DNA of 25,621 nt from positions 1 through 25,621 of the forward strand of contig CAIOHI010000167.1 in NCBI GenBank assembly GCA_903858075.1. Direction: 5' to 3'. Below are positions 5,074-13,060 of this stretch, piece by piece; position 1 is the stretch's first letter, and each line of letters starts with the position of its first letter. A program made the translations under genes and the position numbers. The notes beneath the pieces are model-generated. The model had not been told where the DNA came from, did not search any database, and worked only from the letters and a program-made list of their open reading frames with translations. The stretch is from an uncultured Actinomycetes bacterium (GTDB taxonomy: Bacteria > Actinomycetota > Acidimicrobiia > Acidimicrobiales > Ilumatobacteraceae).

Positions 5074-7782
5074 TTAATACATAAAGGGTGAAGGGCTGTT
5101 TGGTGCAATGTTGTATTTGTCTAATGCTTTTTCTACTACGTCTGCCGCAACTTTTCCATCTTGCTGCAATGCATGTAAAACAGTGACCACAATGCTCGGC
5201 ATGTCATTTTCAAAGTATTGGCGTAAAGCTTCGCGAGTATCGCTGCGGCCCATGCCATCGGTGCCAAGTGGAACGAATGTTTTATTGGGTATGAATCGCG
5301 CTACTTGCTCGGGGACGATGCGCATGAAGTCGGTGACCGCAACGATGGGCCCTGGTGCATCGGTTAGCAAACGTGTGACGAGTGGAATTGCTGGCGGGTG
5401 TGTGGGATTCAAGCGTGCAATGCGCTCACAGTTCATTGCCTCTTCACGCAGGTTCTTGTAGGAAGTTGCCGACCACAGTTCCACGCCAACGCCGTAGTTG
5501 TCGAGAAGTTCTTTTGCGGCTTCGCGTGCAGCAGTATGCGCACTTCCCGAGAAAAGAATTGTTGCTTGAAGTGGCGCTTCAGGCGCATCGGCAAACTTAT
5601 AGAGCCCACGCGTAATGTGCTGCGCTTCAACGGTGGTGGGCTGTGCAGGCATTGCGTAGTTCTCGTTGTACAAAGTGATGTAGTAAAAAATGTCTTCTGG
5701 GTTGGCGCCGTACATGCGCTCGAGGCCATCTTCAATAATTGCGGCAACTTCGTAAGCAAATGCTGGGTCGTACGACTGGCATGGTGGAACCGTGCTTGCC
5801 AACACCAAACTGTGTCCGTCTTGATGTTGGAGGCCTTCACCCATGAGCGTTGTGCGACCGGCAGTTGCGCCAAGGAGGAATCCTCGCGTGCGCGCATCGG
5901 CGGCCTGCCAAATGAGGTCGCCTACACGTTGGAAACCAAACATGGAATAGAACGTGTAGAAGGGCACCATGGGCACACCGCGCGTTGCGTAACTTGTTCC
6001 TGCTGCAATGAACGAAGCCAAGCTTCCTGCTTCGGTAATGCCTTCTTCAAGAATTTGCCCATCGGATGCTTCTACATACGACAACAAGAGGTCGTGGTCG
6101 ACTGGTTCGTACTTTTGACCTTGGCTTGCATAAATACGTAGTTCGCGGAAAAGAGCGTCCATGCCAAAGGTGCGAGCTTCATCGGGAATGATGGGCACAA
6201 CGCGTGGGCCAAAGTTCTCGTCGCGAGCCAGGTTGCGCAGTAAGCGCGTAAAGCTCATGGTGGTGCTCACCGCTTGCTCACCGCTTCCCGCACGCAGTTC
6301 TTCGAATACCTCTGGTGCAGGTAATGACAATGGGCGACGTGCAACAACGACGCGTTTTGGTACTGGCCCACCTAGTGCGCGGCGGCGCTGCATCATGTAC
6401 TGGTATTCCACACTTGTTTCTGCAGGGCGGAAATACGGCGGTTCGTCGGCCTCGAGTGCGCTATCGGGAATTTCATCTTGGAGGTACAAGCGATCGCGTA
6501 ATGCGCGCAACTGATCGGCGTTCATCTTTTTAATTTGATGCGTTGCATTGCGACCTTCAATGGAGGGGCCAAGGGTCCAACCCTTCACGGTCTTGCACAA
6601 AATGGCAGTGGGTCGCCCTGAGCCTAAATTTTCTGCAGCCGAGCGATACGCGGCATACAACTTGCGGTAGTCGTGCCCACCACGTGGCAACACGCTGAGT
6701 TCTTCATCGGTGAGATGCGACACCATCTGACGCAGTCGTGGGTCTGGGCCGAAGAAGTTTTCACGAATGTATGAACCGTCTTCCACCGTGTAGCGCTGGA
6801 ATTCGCCATCAACCGTGGTGTTCATTTGGTTGAGTAATACGCCGTCGACATCGCGAGCAAGTAGGTCGTCCCACTTCGAGCCCCAAATGACCTTGATGAC
6901 GTTCCATCCTGCACCACGAAAGGTTGCTTCAAGTTCTTGAATGATTTTTCCGTTGCCGCGTACTGGGCCATCGAGGCGTTGCAAGTTGCAGTTCACCACA
7001 AAAACCAAGTTGTCGAGATGTTCACGCGACGCAAGTGATATTGCACCGAGTGTTTCTGGCTCATCGCATTCGCCGTCACCAAGAAATGCCCACACACGAC
7101 TAGATGATGTGTCGTCAAGTTTGCGATTTAACAAGTAGCGATTAAAGCGTGCATGGTACAAAGCAGTGATGGGGCCAAGACCCATTGACACGGTGGGGTA
7201 TTCCCAGAAATCGGGCATTAACCGTGGGTGCGGATAACTCGAGAGGCCTTTGCCCTCGCGGCCAATTTCACGGCGGAAATGGTCAAGGTCGTCAGTGGTG
7301 AGTCGTCCTTCAAGAAACGCACGCGCATAAACGCCTGGTGCAGCGTGACCTTGGAAATAAATATGGTCTCCGGCTTGTCCGTCGTCTTTGCCGCGGAAGA
7401 AGTGGTTGAAACCAATTTCATAAAGTGATGCAGAACTCGCAAAGGTGGAAAGGTGTCCACCAATTCCTTCGGCGCGCGTGTTGGCACGAATAACCATGAC
7501 GGCAGCGTTCCAGCGAATGTAGGCACGAATACGCCGCTCTAAATGCTCATCGCCAGGAAACCAAGGTTCTTGTTCACGCGGGATGGAGTTCACATAAGGG
7601 GTGGAAACAGTGGCGGGAAAACTCACTTGGTTTTGTTGTGCGCGTTCCAGCAATCGTGAAAGTAAATATCGAGCGCGTGTTTTGCCGTGTGAGTCGATGA
7701 CGGCGTCAAGCGACTCCATCCATTCGTTTGTTTCGGTGGGGTCGATGTCGGGAAGCTGGTGCATGGAGCCGTCGAAGATCAT
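5074..7782 (-). CDS. aceE: Pyruvate dehydrogenase E1 component, homodimeric type
   Basis: About 902 aa from ATG 7782; the frame runs to 7815 but 'ATG ATC TTC' at 7782 lies 6 nt behind GAGAAT, a -10-like box, and the N-terminus then aligns with actinobacterial AceE ('DIDPTETNEWMESLD'). It decarboxylates pyruvate with thiamine diphosphate and transfers the acetyl group to lipoyl-E2. Seen: 'EIGFNHFFRGKDDG', 'YFQGHAAPGVYARAF', the ThDP motif starting GDGECDEPE (about 235 on) and closing with VVNCNLQRLDG, 'RNATHQIKK', and the transketolase-like middle domain 'FMYYSMFGFQRVGDL' region (here FYTFYSMFGFQRVGDLIWQ). Length and domains are normal. It is first in a minus-strand operon with the HhH-GPD and galE genes, while E2 and E3 are 6 kb away. 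Confidence 0.96.
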   Translation of the reverse strand: MIFDGSMHQLPDIDPTETNEWMESLDAVIDSHGKTRARYLLSRLLERAQQNQVSFPATVSTPYVNSIPREQEPWFPGDEHLERRIRAYIRWNAAVMVIRANTRAEGIGGHLSTFASSASLYEIGFNHFFRGKDDGQAGDHIYFQGHAAPGVYARAFLEGRLTTDDLDHFRREIGREGKGLSSYPHPRLMPDFWEYPTVSMGLGPITALYHARFNRYLLNRKLDDTSSSRVWAFLGDGECDEPETLGAISLASREHLDNLVFVVNCNLQRLDGPVRGNGKIIQELEATFRGAGWNVIKVIWGSKWDDLLARDVDGVLLNQMNTTVDGEFQRYTVEDGSYIRENFFGPDPRLRQMVSHLTDEELSVLPRGGHDYRKLYAAYRSAAENLGSGRPTAILCKTVKGWTLGPSIEGRNATHQIKKMNADQLRALRDRLYLQDEIPDSALEADEPPYFRPAETSVEYQYMMQRRRALGGPVPKRVVVARRPLSLPAPEVFEELRAGSGEQAVSTTMSFTRLLRNLARDENFGPRVVPIIPDEARTFGMDALFRELRIYASQGQKYEPVDHDLLLSYVEASDGQILEEGITEAGSLASFIAAGTSYATRGVPMVPFYTFYSMFGFQRVGDLIWQAADARTRGFLLGATAGRTTLMGEGLQHQDGHSLVLASTVPPCQSYDPAFAYEVAAIIEDGLERMYGANPEDIFYYITLYNENYAMPAQPTTVEAQHITRGLYKFADAPEAPLQATILFSGSAHTAAREAAKELLDNYGVGVELWSATSYKNLREEAMNCERIARLNPTHPPAIPLVTRLLTDAPGPIVAVTDFMRIVPEQVARFIPNKTFVPLGTDGMGRSDTREALRQYFENDMPSIVVTVLHALQQDGKVAADVVEKALDKYNIAPNSPSPFMY

Positions 7783-7849
7783 GTGTCTATTCTCGCAGGC
7801 GAAGCGTGATGCCAAGCGTTAGAGCGAAAATAGGTAATGATCTATAGCA

Positions 7850-8383
7850 ATGGAACTCGATTTAGGTTTTGGTGACTCTGTGATGAACGCTCGGGAGCTC
7901 TTAAGTGCACTGCGGGCAACGCCATTGGCCAGCGCGGTGCCAGAAAATGCCACCGTGGTCTATACCGACGGAGCCTGCTCGGGAAACCCTGGCCCCGGTG
8001 GCTGGGCCTGGGCAATTTCTCCCACGGGCACGCCCAACGGCTCGGGGTCGGAAAAGCCGAGCACCAACCAGCGCATGGAGTTGTATGCGGTCATCGACGC
8101 CTTGCGCTCGTTGCACCACATTCATACCGTTGTTGAGGTGCGCTCCGATAGCACCTACGTGGTGAAGTGTTTTACCGACAAATGGTGGCAGGGCTGGCTC
8201 GCAAAGGGCTGGAAAAACTCGCAGCGCCAGGCCGTGGCCAACCAAGACCTTTGGGAGCAATTGCTTGGCGAAGTGGTGAAACGTGGCCCGGAAAAGACCT
8301 TTTTCACCTGGGTGAAGGGCCATTCAGGGGAACCCATGAATGATTTGGTCGACGCTTTGGCAGTTGCTGCTGCGTCGGCATAG
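7850..8383 (+). CDS. rnhA: Ribonuclease HI
   Basis: 177-aa enzyme that cuts the RNA strand of RNA-DNA hybrids (R-loops, primer remnants). The four acidic residues and the His are present: Asp40 in 'YTDGACSGNPGPGGW', Glu77 in 'NQRMELYA', Asp100 in 'RSDSTYV', His158 in 'VKGHSGEP', and Asp168 in 'NDLVDALA'. The basic protrusion region is 'KWWQGWLAKGWKNSQ'. The start is uncertain: ATG 7850 gives 39 residues before the first Asp, long for the family; GTG 7880 or ATG 7883 (MNARELL) follows a good TAGGTT box at 7863-7868 and would give about 166 aa. The gene's 5' half is clearly richer in G+C than its neighbours. It is divergent from aceE. Confidence 0.95.
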   Translation: MELDLGFGDSVMNARELLSALRATPLASAVPENATVVYTDGACSGNPGPGGWAWAISPTGTPNGSGSEKPSTNQRMELYAVIDALRSLHHIHTVVEVRSDSTYVVKCFTDKWWQGWLAKGWKNSQRQAVANQDLWEQLLGEVVKRGPEKTFFTWVKGHSGEPMNDLVDALAVAAASA

Positions 8384-8386
8384 CCT
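8381..8386 (+). promoter_or_regulatory. -10 box for leaderless SDR gene
   Basis: TAGCCT followed by 6 nt and ATG 8393. A TTGGCA -35-like box lies at 8357-8362, 18 nt upstream. This is the most complete promoter in the window; it overlaps the end of rnhA and predicts a transcript starting at the A of ATG. Confidence 0.55.
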
Positions 8387-8392
8387 CGCAGG

Positions 8393-9169
8393 ATGGACAT
8401 TTCAGGAGCAAGCGCAATAGTTACCGGTGGAGCATCAGGAATTGGTGCCGCCTCAGCCCGTCTTCTCGCCAAGCGTGGCGCGAAGGTCGTCGTAGCCGAC
8501 CTTCAAGAAGACAAGGGACAAGAATTAGCAAAAGAAATTGGGGGAGCATTTTGCAAGGTTGATGTCACAAAGACAGAAGACATCATCAACGCAGTGGAAA
8601 TGGCAAAGTCCATGGGCCCACTACGCGTACTTGTGAACTCTGCTGGCATTGGCTGGGCACAACGCACTGTTGGTAAAGATGGTTCGTACGATTCAGCAGC
8701 CAACCTCGATGCATTTAAAAAAGTAATTGCTATCAACCTCATTGGTTCATTCGATTGCATCCGCCTTGCAGCAACTGCCATGAGCGTTACAGAGCCACTT
8801 GAATATGGTGAGCGTGGTGCAATTGTCAACATCGCATCGGTTGCAGCATTCGACGGCCAAATTGGCCAGGCTTCGTATTCCGCTTCAAAGGGTGGCGTTG
8901 TGGGAATGACACTTCCTATTGCACGTGACCTTGCTGCCATTGGTGTTCGTGTGAACACAGTTGCACCGGGCCTCATCGACACACCTATTTATGGTGATGG
9001 CGACAACAGCGAAGCATTCAAAGCAAACTTGCAAAAAGGTGTGCTCTTCCCGCAGCGCCTTGGTGGTCCAGAAGAGCTTGCCTCAATGGTCCTTGAATGC
9101 ATTACCAACAGCTACATGAATGCCGAAAGCATTCGCGTAGATGGTGGTATTCGTATGCCACCTAAATAA
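8393..9169 (+). CDS. Short-chain dehydrogenase, type-2 3-hydroxyacyl-CoA dehydrogenase-like
   Basis: 258-aa classical SDR. NAD-binding 'TGGASGIG' (11-18), an Asp at 36 after the second strand (VVVADLQ) that points to NAD rather than NADP, 'NSAG' (82-85), and the catalytic Ser149, Tyr162 and Lys166 (YSASK). The order and the 'ERGAIVNIASVAAFDGQIGQ' and 'VNTVAPGLIDTPIYG' segments resemble HSD17B10-type 3-hydroxyacyl-CoA / 2-methyl-3-hydroxybutyryl-CoA dehydrogenases, which act in beta-oxidation and isoleucine breakdown. That substrate is a family-level inference and fits the acyl-CoA dehydrogenases nearby. The start at 8393 is supported by the TAGCCT box. Its stop TAA abuts the argJ stop on the other strand. 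Confidence 0.9.
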   Translation: MDISGASAIVTGGASGIGAASARLLAKRGAKVVVADLQEDKGQELAKEIGGAFCKVDVTKTEDIINAVEMAKSMGPLRVLVNSAGIGWAQRTVGKDGSYDSAANLDAFKKVIAINLIGSFDCIRLAATAMSVTEPLEYGERGAIVNIASVAAFDGQIGQASYSASKGGVVGMTLPIARDLAAIGVRVNTVAPGLIDTPIYGDGDNSEAFKANLQKGVLFPQRLGGPEELASMVLECITNSYMNAESIRVDGGIRMPPK

Positions 9170-10342
9170 CTAAGTGGTGTAGTCAGCGTTAATGCGCACG
9201 TAGCCATCGGTGAGGTCGCATCCCCAGACGGTTGCAGAACTCGTGCCGTTATTGAGTGAAACATGAATGAGCACATCGCTGCCTTTCATGTATTCACTCA
9301 GTTGCGCAAGGCCACTTTCTGAAACAGGGTGTGGGTATACCTCTTGAGCGCCAAAGCGAATGACTACGTCGTCCTGGTTGATGTTGGTGTCGTTGCATTT
9401 GCCAACGGCCATCGCCACACGACCCCAGTTGGGGTCTGCTCCGTGTACAGCAGTTTTAACGAGTGGCGAATTGACAATTGCTTTTGCCACACGTTTGGCT
9501 TGCTCATCGGTTGTTGCTGAATCGACGCATACCTCAATGAGAGTTTCCGCGCCTTCGCCATCGCGAGCAACTTGTTTGGTGAGCGACAGGGCTACTTCGT
9601 AGAGGGCATTTTCGAAAGCCATGTCGTCTACTGCTCCGCTAGCCCCACTTGCCATAATGGTCGCGGTGTCGCTAGTTGAGGTATCGGTATCTATAGATAC
9701 ACAGTTGAATGTTTTGTTGATGACGCGACGAAAGATGACATCGAGTTTTTCTTTAGATACATCGGCATCGGTAAACATCATGGTGATGAGAGTTGCCATG
9801 TTGGGCTCAATCATTCCTACGCCTTTGGCAACGCCAACAATGCGTGCGCTGCTACCAGCAATAGTTGCTTCTGCAATTTTATGCACCGTGTCGGTGGTCA
9901 TTATTCCTTGAGCAACAGCCACTGCATCGTTGCCAGTAATTGCTGCAGGAATTGCTGCTAAGCCCGTGCGAATGCGTTCAATGGGGTAGCGGCGACCAAT
10001 GACGCCGGTAGAAGCAATGAGCACATCATGAGGGTCGCAGTTCAGAGCTTTTGCTACACCTTGCACCACTTCAAGTGCATCGCTTAAGCCATCGGGTCCG
10101 TTGGCAACGTTTGCATTTTTGCTAATAACAACAATTGCTCGAGCAGAGAGGTCTTTGAGGTGGGTCTGGCTGACGGTCACGCTGGGGCCGGCAAAACGAC
10201 TTTGTGTAAACACGCCAGCGGAAGAACACAGCGAGTCAGCTTCAACAAGAGTGAAATCTTGCGAATCGTCTTTCACTCCAATGTTGGCGACATACGAATG
10301 AAAACCGAGAGGAAGGCTGATGTTGTTGCTCACCTCGCTCAC
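9170..10342 (-). CDS. argJ: Bifunctional glutamate N-acetyltransferase / amino-acid acetyltransferase
   Basis: 390-aa ArgJ, which moves acetyl from N-acetylornithine to glutamate in the cyclic arginine pathway and may also use acetyl-CoA. The precursor cleaves itself before a Thr to give alpha and beta chains; the site is seen as Ala183-Thr184 in 'GMIEPNMATLITMMFTDA'. Other family segments are 'AIVVISKNANVANG', 'VLIASTGVIGRRYP' and, near the end, 'VHGADPNWGRVAMAVG'. The start is GTG 10342, 15 bp after the SRPBCC gene; no clear Shine-Dalgarno sequence is seen and GTG 10333 is possible. No other arginine gene is in the window, so this copy is separated from argC/B/D/F. It is last in a four-gene minus-strand run. 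Confidence 0.94.
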   Translation of the reverse strand: MSEVSNNISLPLGFHSYVANIGVKDDSQDFTLVEADSLCSSAGVFTQSRFAGPSVTVSQTHLKDLSARAIVVISKNANVANGPDGLSDALEVVQGVAKALNCDPHDVLIASTGVIGRRYPIERIRTGLAAIPAAITGNDAVAVAQGIMTTDTVHKIAEATIAGSSARIVGVAKGVGMIEPNMATLITMMFTDADVSKEKLDVIFRRVINKTFNCVSIDTDTSTSDTATIMASGASGAVDDMAFENALYEVALSLTKQVARDGEGAETLIEVCVDSATTDEQAKRVAKAIVNSPLVKTAVHGADPNWGRVAMAVGKCNDTNINQDDVVIRFGAQEVYPHPVSESGLAQLSEYMKGSDVLIHVSLNNGTSSATVWGCDLTDGYVRINADYTT

Positions 10343-10357
10343 ACTATTTCATTTTGC

Positions 10358-10831
10358 CTACCGAGGGGTGGTGAAATACTTTTGCATCCGTTCCAGTGTT
10401 TTTTCCATTGACTTGCGATTCTTATCGGGGCGGCCAGAAAGTTTCAGAGCAAAAGGTGACTTTGCGCGCGCATAGTCGAACTCTTCGGTCACACAGGTAT
10501 TTGCACCATCGGGCACCAAGATGTAGCGCCAAATATGACCGCCAATGTGCCGCCAGGCAATACGTTCGCCTTCAATGAACTCCACTACTTCGTTGGTAAT
10601 TCTGTAGGGAATGCCCATTTTCATCACCATGCCAAATTTCGCTCCGAGTTCAAGGCGAGTGGGGTGCTCTTCGCGTGACGATTTCACACTTCCCGACCCG
10701 TCGATGGTTGAGTGTTGGGCGGGGTCTGCGAGCAGAGCAAAAATATCTTGTGGGCTTGCACTAATAACTGCGCTCACCCGCACAATCTCATCGCTACTGT
10801 CGTGCGTACTCTCAAGAAAAAAATTGCTCAT
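10358..10831 (-). CDS. SRPBCC (START/polyketide cyclase-like) family protein
   Basis: 157-aa single-domain protein of the SRPBCC superfamily, which folds as a helix-grip cavity for lipids or other hydrophobic ligands. Seen: 'VRVSAVISASPQDIFALLADPAQHSTIDGSG' pattern at the N-terminus (beta strand, then the 'P-x-x-hFxhhxDP' signature), 'VEFIEGERIAWRHI' and 'TEEFDYARAKSPFALKL' as later strands, and a long C-terminal helix 'NRKSMEKTLERMQKYF'. The ATG at 10831 overlaps the stop of the FAD oxidoreductase as ATGA. In many actinobacteria an SRPBCC domain is fused or linked to a TIGR01777 epimerase, which is the first gene here, so the three proteins probably serve one pathway. Ligand unknown. Confidence 0.85.
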   Translation of the reverse strand: MSNFFLESTHDSSDEIVRVSAVISASPQDIFALLADPAQHSTIDGSGSVKSSREEHPTRLELGAKFGMVMKMGIPYRITNEVVEFIEGERIAWRHIGGHIWRYILVPDGANTCVTEEFDYARAKSPFALKLSGRPDKNRKSMEKTLERMQKYFTTPR

Positions 10832-12081
10832 GCCAAGTATTTCAGCACAGAAACTGCGCAGCGTCTACCTGAGTACATTGCTCCTTGTGAAGAACCAGTA
10901 TCGCGGTGATCGCCGCAGACAAAAATTTCGTTAGCTAGAGCCACAGGTTTCTTTGGTGCAAAAGGAGGCGATTGGTCGGGTTGACCATGAACAATGCTGT
11001 AGGTACGCAAGTGCTGCCACGTATTTACCTGGGGCCCCCACCACTGCAGAAGTTGCTGCGTTACCTTGCTCACCAACTGTGGCTCTGACTCTGTGGTAAC
11101 GCCTGGGCAAGCTGCAGCAATGAGGTGCTTACCTTGCGGTGCATAGTGCGAAGAAATATTGCTCATTACTGCCATGTTGAGTACCGGGCCACTATGTGAA
11201 CCGTCTAATGCAATGAGTTTTTCTTTTGTGGGGGCCGCATCAGCGGAAAAATAGACACAGCTCACAGATCGCGATGCAACCGGTGGAAGATTGAGCAATG
11301 CCGAGGCAGCTGGCCCTTCGGTGGCTACCACCACACTGCGTGCATGAATTTTTTCACCGCTGTGCAAAGTGACATAGGTACTTGTTGCTTCACTGACAGG
11401 CGAATGAAGGTGCACAGTGCCGTTCTGCAGCTGAGCTAGGAGGTAATTACTGAGTTCTCCCATTCCGCGGGCAGGAACACCTGTATTGCCGTTACTGAGT
11501 GTGCGAAAAATAATGTCGAACATGCGACGAGATGTAGATAAGTCGGGATCAAGTTGAATTCCGCCCACCAACGGAGTGAAAAAAGTACTCACCATGCGTT
11601 GTGAGAACCCTTGCTCACGCAGAGCATCTGCAGTGGACATGTCTTCACCTTGAAGCAGCCGGCGTGCAGGGCCGCGCCCAAGTCTCCAACGCAATGCTGC
11701 CATTCGTGCTTTGTCAAACACGTTTCCAATGGGGGCAAAGGTTGTAGAGAAAAGTGTTGACGGTTCACGCAGTGGGTCGCCAACAACGTGATTCTTATTG
11801 CCCACTCGCACAAGTGCACCTGGTGAGAAATACTTCATGTCGAGCGCGGCAAGATCTATTTCTGTTTGGATTTCTGGGTATGCGGTGAGCAGGACTTGAA
11901 AGCCCCTGTCGAGTAGGAAGCCGTCTAATTCGTCGGTGCGAACTCGACCGCCCACTCCATCGCTTGATTCGTAGATAGCAACTTTTTTGCCCGCGCGTTG
12001 TAAATGTTTTGCGCACGACAAGCCTGCTAGGCCAGCGCCAACAATGACAACATCGAGGTCTGCTTGGTGCTCAGTACTCAT
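10828..12081 (-). CDS. FAD-dependent oxidoreductase (amine oxidase / phytoene desaturase-like)
   Basis: 417-aa flavoprotein. The N-terminal Rossmann motif is 'DVVIVGAGLAGLSCAKHLQ' (9-27) with the acidic end of strand 2 at 'VAIYESSDGVGGRVRT', the arrangement of the flavin amine oxidase / protoporphyrinogen oxidase / carotenoid desaturase superfamily. A second FAD-binding segment is 'VVVATEGPAA', and the C-terminal one is 'IFVCGDHRDTGSSQGAMYSG', which holds the flavin pyrophosphate. Substrate not evident; there are no carotenoid or haem biosynthesis genes around it. ATG 12081 lies 9 bp after the epimerase gene and its stop overlaps the SRPBCC start, so it is translated as part of this operon. 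Confidence 0.87.
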   Translation of the reverse strand: MSTEHQADLDVVIVGAGLAGLSCAKHLQRAGKKVAIYESSDGVGGRVRTDELDGFLLDRGFQVLLTAYPEIQTEIDLAALDMKYFSPGALVRVGNKNHVVGDPLREPSTLFSTTFAPIGNVFDKARMAALRWRLGRGPARRLLQGEDMSTADALREQGFSQRMVSTFFTPLVGGIQLDPDLSTSRRMFDIIFRTLSNGNTGVPARGMGELSNYLLAQLQNGTVHLHSPVSEATSTYVTLHSGEKIHARSVVVATEGPAASALLNLPPVASRSVSCVYFSADAAPTKEKLIALDGSHSGPVLNMAVMSNISSHYAPQGKHLIAAACPGVTTESEPQLVSKVTQQLLQWWGPQVNTWQHLRTYSIVHGQPDQSPPFAPKKPVALANEIFVCGDHRDTGSSQGAMYSGRRCAVSVLKYLA

Positions 12082-12090
12082 ATGTTGAGA

Positions 12091-12987
12091 TTACGACAGC
12101 AACAAGTTGCGCAGAGCTTCTTCCAATGTGCTGTGAGAAAAACGAAAGCCATCGGCGAGCAACGCATTGGGTACCACGCGCTGGCCAGTGAACAGCAATG
12201 CATCGGCAAGTTCTGACCCGAGGAGAAGTTTTGGCCCAATTGGCGGGATCGCCATAAAAGCAGGTTTGCGCAGCACTTTTGCCAATGTTTTCGTGAACTC
12301 GGCATTAGTAACTGGCGTCGGTGCGGTGAGGTTTACTGGGCCAGCCAATGTGCTGGTGAGCAAATGCGCGATTGCGCGCACTTCATCGGTAATAGAGATC
12401 CAGCTTTGCCACTGCTTGCCATTTCCAAATTTTCCACCTGCTCCCAATTTGAAAAGCGGAAGTTGTTTTTTCAGCGCGCCACCTTTGGGGCTCAGCACAA
12501 TTCCGGTACGCAAAAAAGCAGTACGAATGCCGGCGGCAGTTGCAGGACTTGCTGCACTTTCCCACTGCTCACACACATCGGCAAGGAAAGTGTCTCCGTG
12601 AGAAGCATCTTCACCAAGTTCTTCGCTGCCACGAGGGCCGTAAATACCAATGGCGGAACCTGAGAGAAAAACTGATGGTGGTTGCTGAAGTTCGCCAAGA
12701 CGCTGGGCAAGAAGTGCTGTGCTCTTCGTGCGGCTTTCCAGAATTTCTTTCTTGTATGAATCGGTCCAGCGTTTGTCGCCAATTCCGGCGCCAGCGAGGT
12801 GAACCACCGCGTTGATTCCTTCTAGGTCAGCGGCATTGAGCACACCTTGCGATGGATTCCACTGAATTTCCGATGCAGACTGCGGTGTGCGCCGCACCAG
12901 AGCAACAGTGTCGTGACCGTTGTCGTGGAGATGAGAAAGAAGTGCTTTTCCAATAAGGCCGGTGGAACCCGTCACAGCAATACGCAT
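12091..12987 (-). CDS. TIGR01777-type NAD-dependent epimerase
   Basis: 298-aa extended SDR of the YfcH/SulA-like family (TIGR01777 as I know it). Seen: 'RIAVTGSTGLIGKALLSHL' (2-20), 'VVHLAGAGIGDKRWTDSYKK' and 'SRTKSTALLAQRL', then 'SGSAIGIYGPRG' with the YG motif, and 'GKQWQSWISITDEVRAI', all hallmark segments of this family. Enzymatic substrate is unknown for most members. I choose ATG 12987 (MRIAVTG) rather than GTG 12993 because a TACTCT -10 box (12999 to 12994 on minus) ends 6 nt before this ATG. It is the first gene of the epimerase - FAD oxidoreductase - SRPBCC - argJ run and is divergent from the gene at 13061. Confidence 0.92.
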   Translation of the reverse strand: MRIAVTGSTGLIGKALLSHLHDNGHDTVALVRRTPQSASEIQWNPSQGVLNAADLEGINAVVHLAGAGIGDKRWTDSYKKEILESRTKSTALLAQRLGELQQPPSVFLSGSAIGIYGPRGSEELGEDASHGDTFLADVCEQWESAASPATAAGIRTAFLRTGIVLSPKGGALKKQLPLFKLGAGGKFGNGKQWQSWISITDEVRAIAHLLTSTLAGPVNLTAPTPVTNAEFTKTLAKVLRKPAFMAIPPIGPKLLLGSELADALLFTGQRVVPNALLADGFRFSHSTLEEALRNLLLS

Positions 12988-12993
12988 GAGCAC

Positions 12994-12999
12994 AGAGTA
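12994..12999 (-). promoter_or_regulatory. -10 box for leaderless epimerase operon
   Basis: TACTCT on the minus strand, 6 nt before ATG 12987. It decides between the GTG at 12993 and the ATG at 12987 in favour of the latter. No convincing -35 box is seen. Confidence 0.5.
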
Positions 13000-13010
13000 T
13001 TCCTGTTCAT

Positions 13011-13024
13011 TAGCGTCGGCGCTA
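13011..13024. promoter_or_regulatory. Possible operator: short inverted repeat in divergent promoter region
   Basis: TAGCG - TCGG - CGCTA, a perfect 5-bp inverted repeat with a 4-bp centre, halfway between the divergent starts at 12987 and 13061. Short enough to occur by chance. Confidence 0.2.
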
Positions 13025-13046
13025 TGGAGCGTGGAATGAAGTGTCG

Positions 13047-13052
13047 TAGGCT
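13047..13052 (+). promoter_or_regulatory. -10 box for leaderless 142-aa gene
   Basis: TAGGCT, 8 nt before ATG 13061, predicting a leaderless or near-leaderless message. The same hexamer serves the minus-strand gene at 2413. Confidence 0.45.
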
Positions 13053-13060
13053 GTCAACCC

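Noticed and set aside
5398..6141. 247-aa plus-strand frame antisense to aceE
   Set aside because: Cys- and Val-rich with no recognisable domain; lies wholly in aceE, whose protein is well conserved.
7783..7815. N-terminal extension of AceE (MASRFACENRH)
   Set aside because: Not like actinobacterial AceE N-termini, and ATG 7782 has a -10-like box at leaderless distance.
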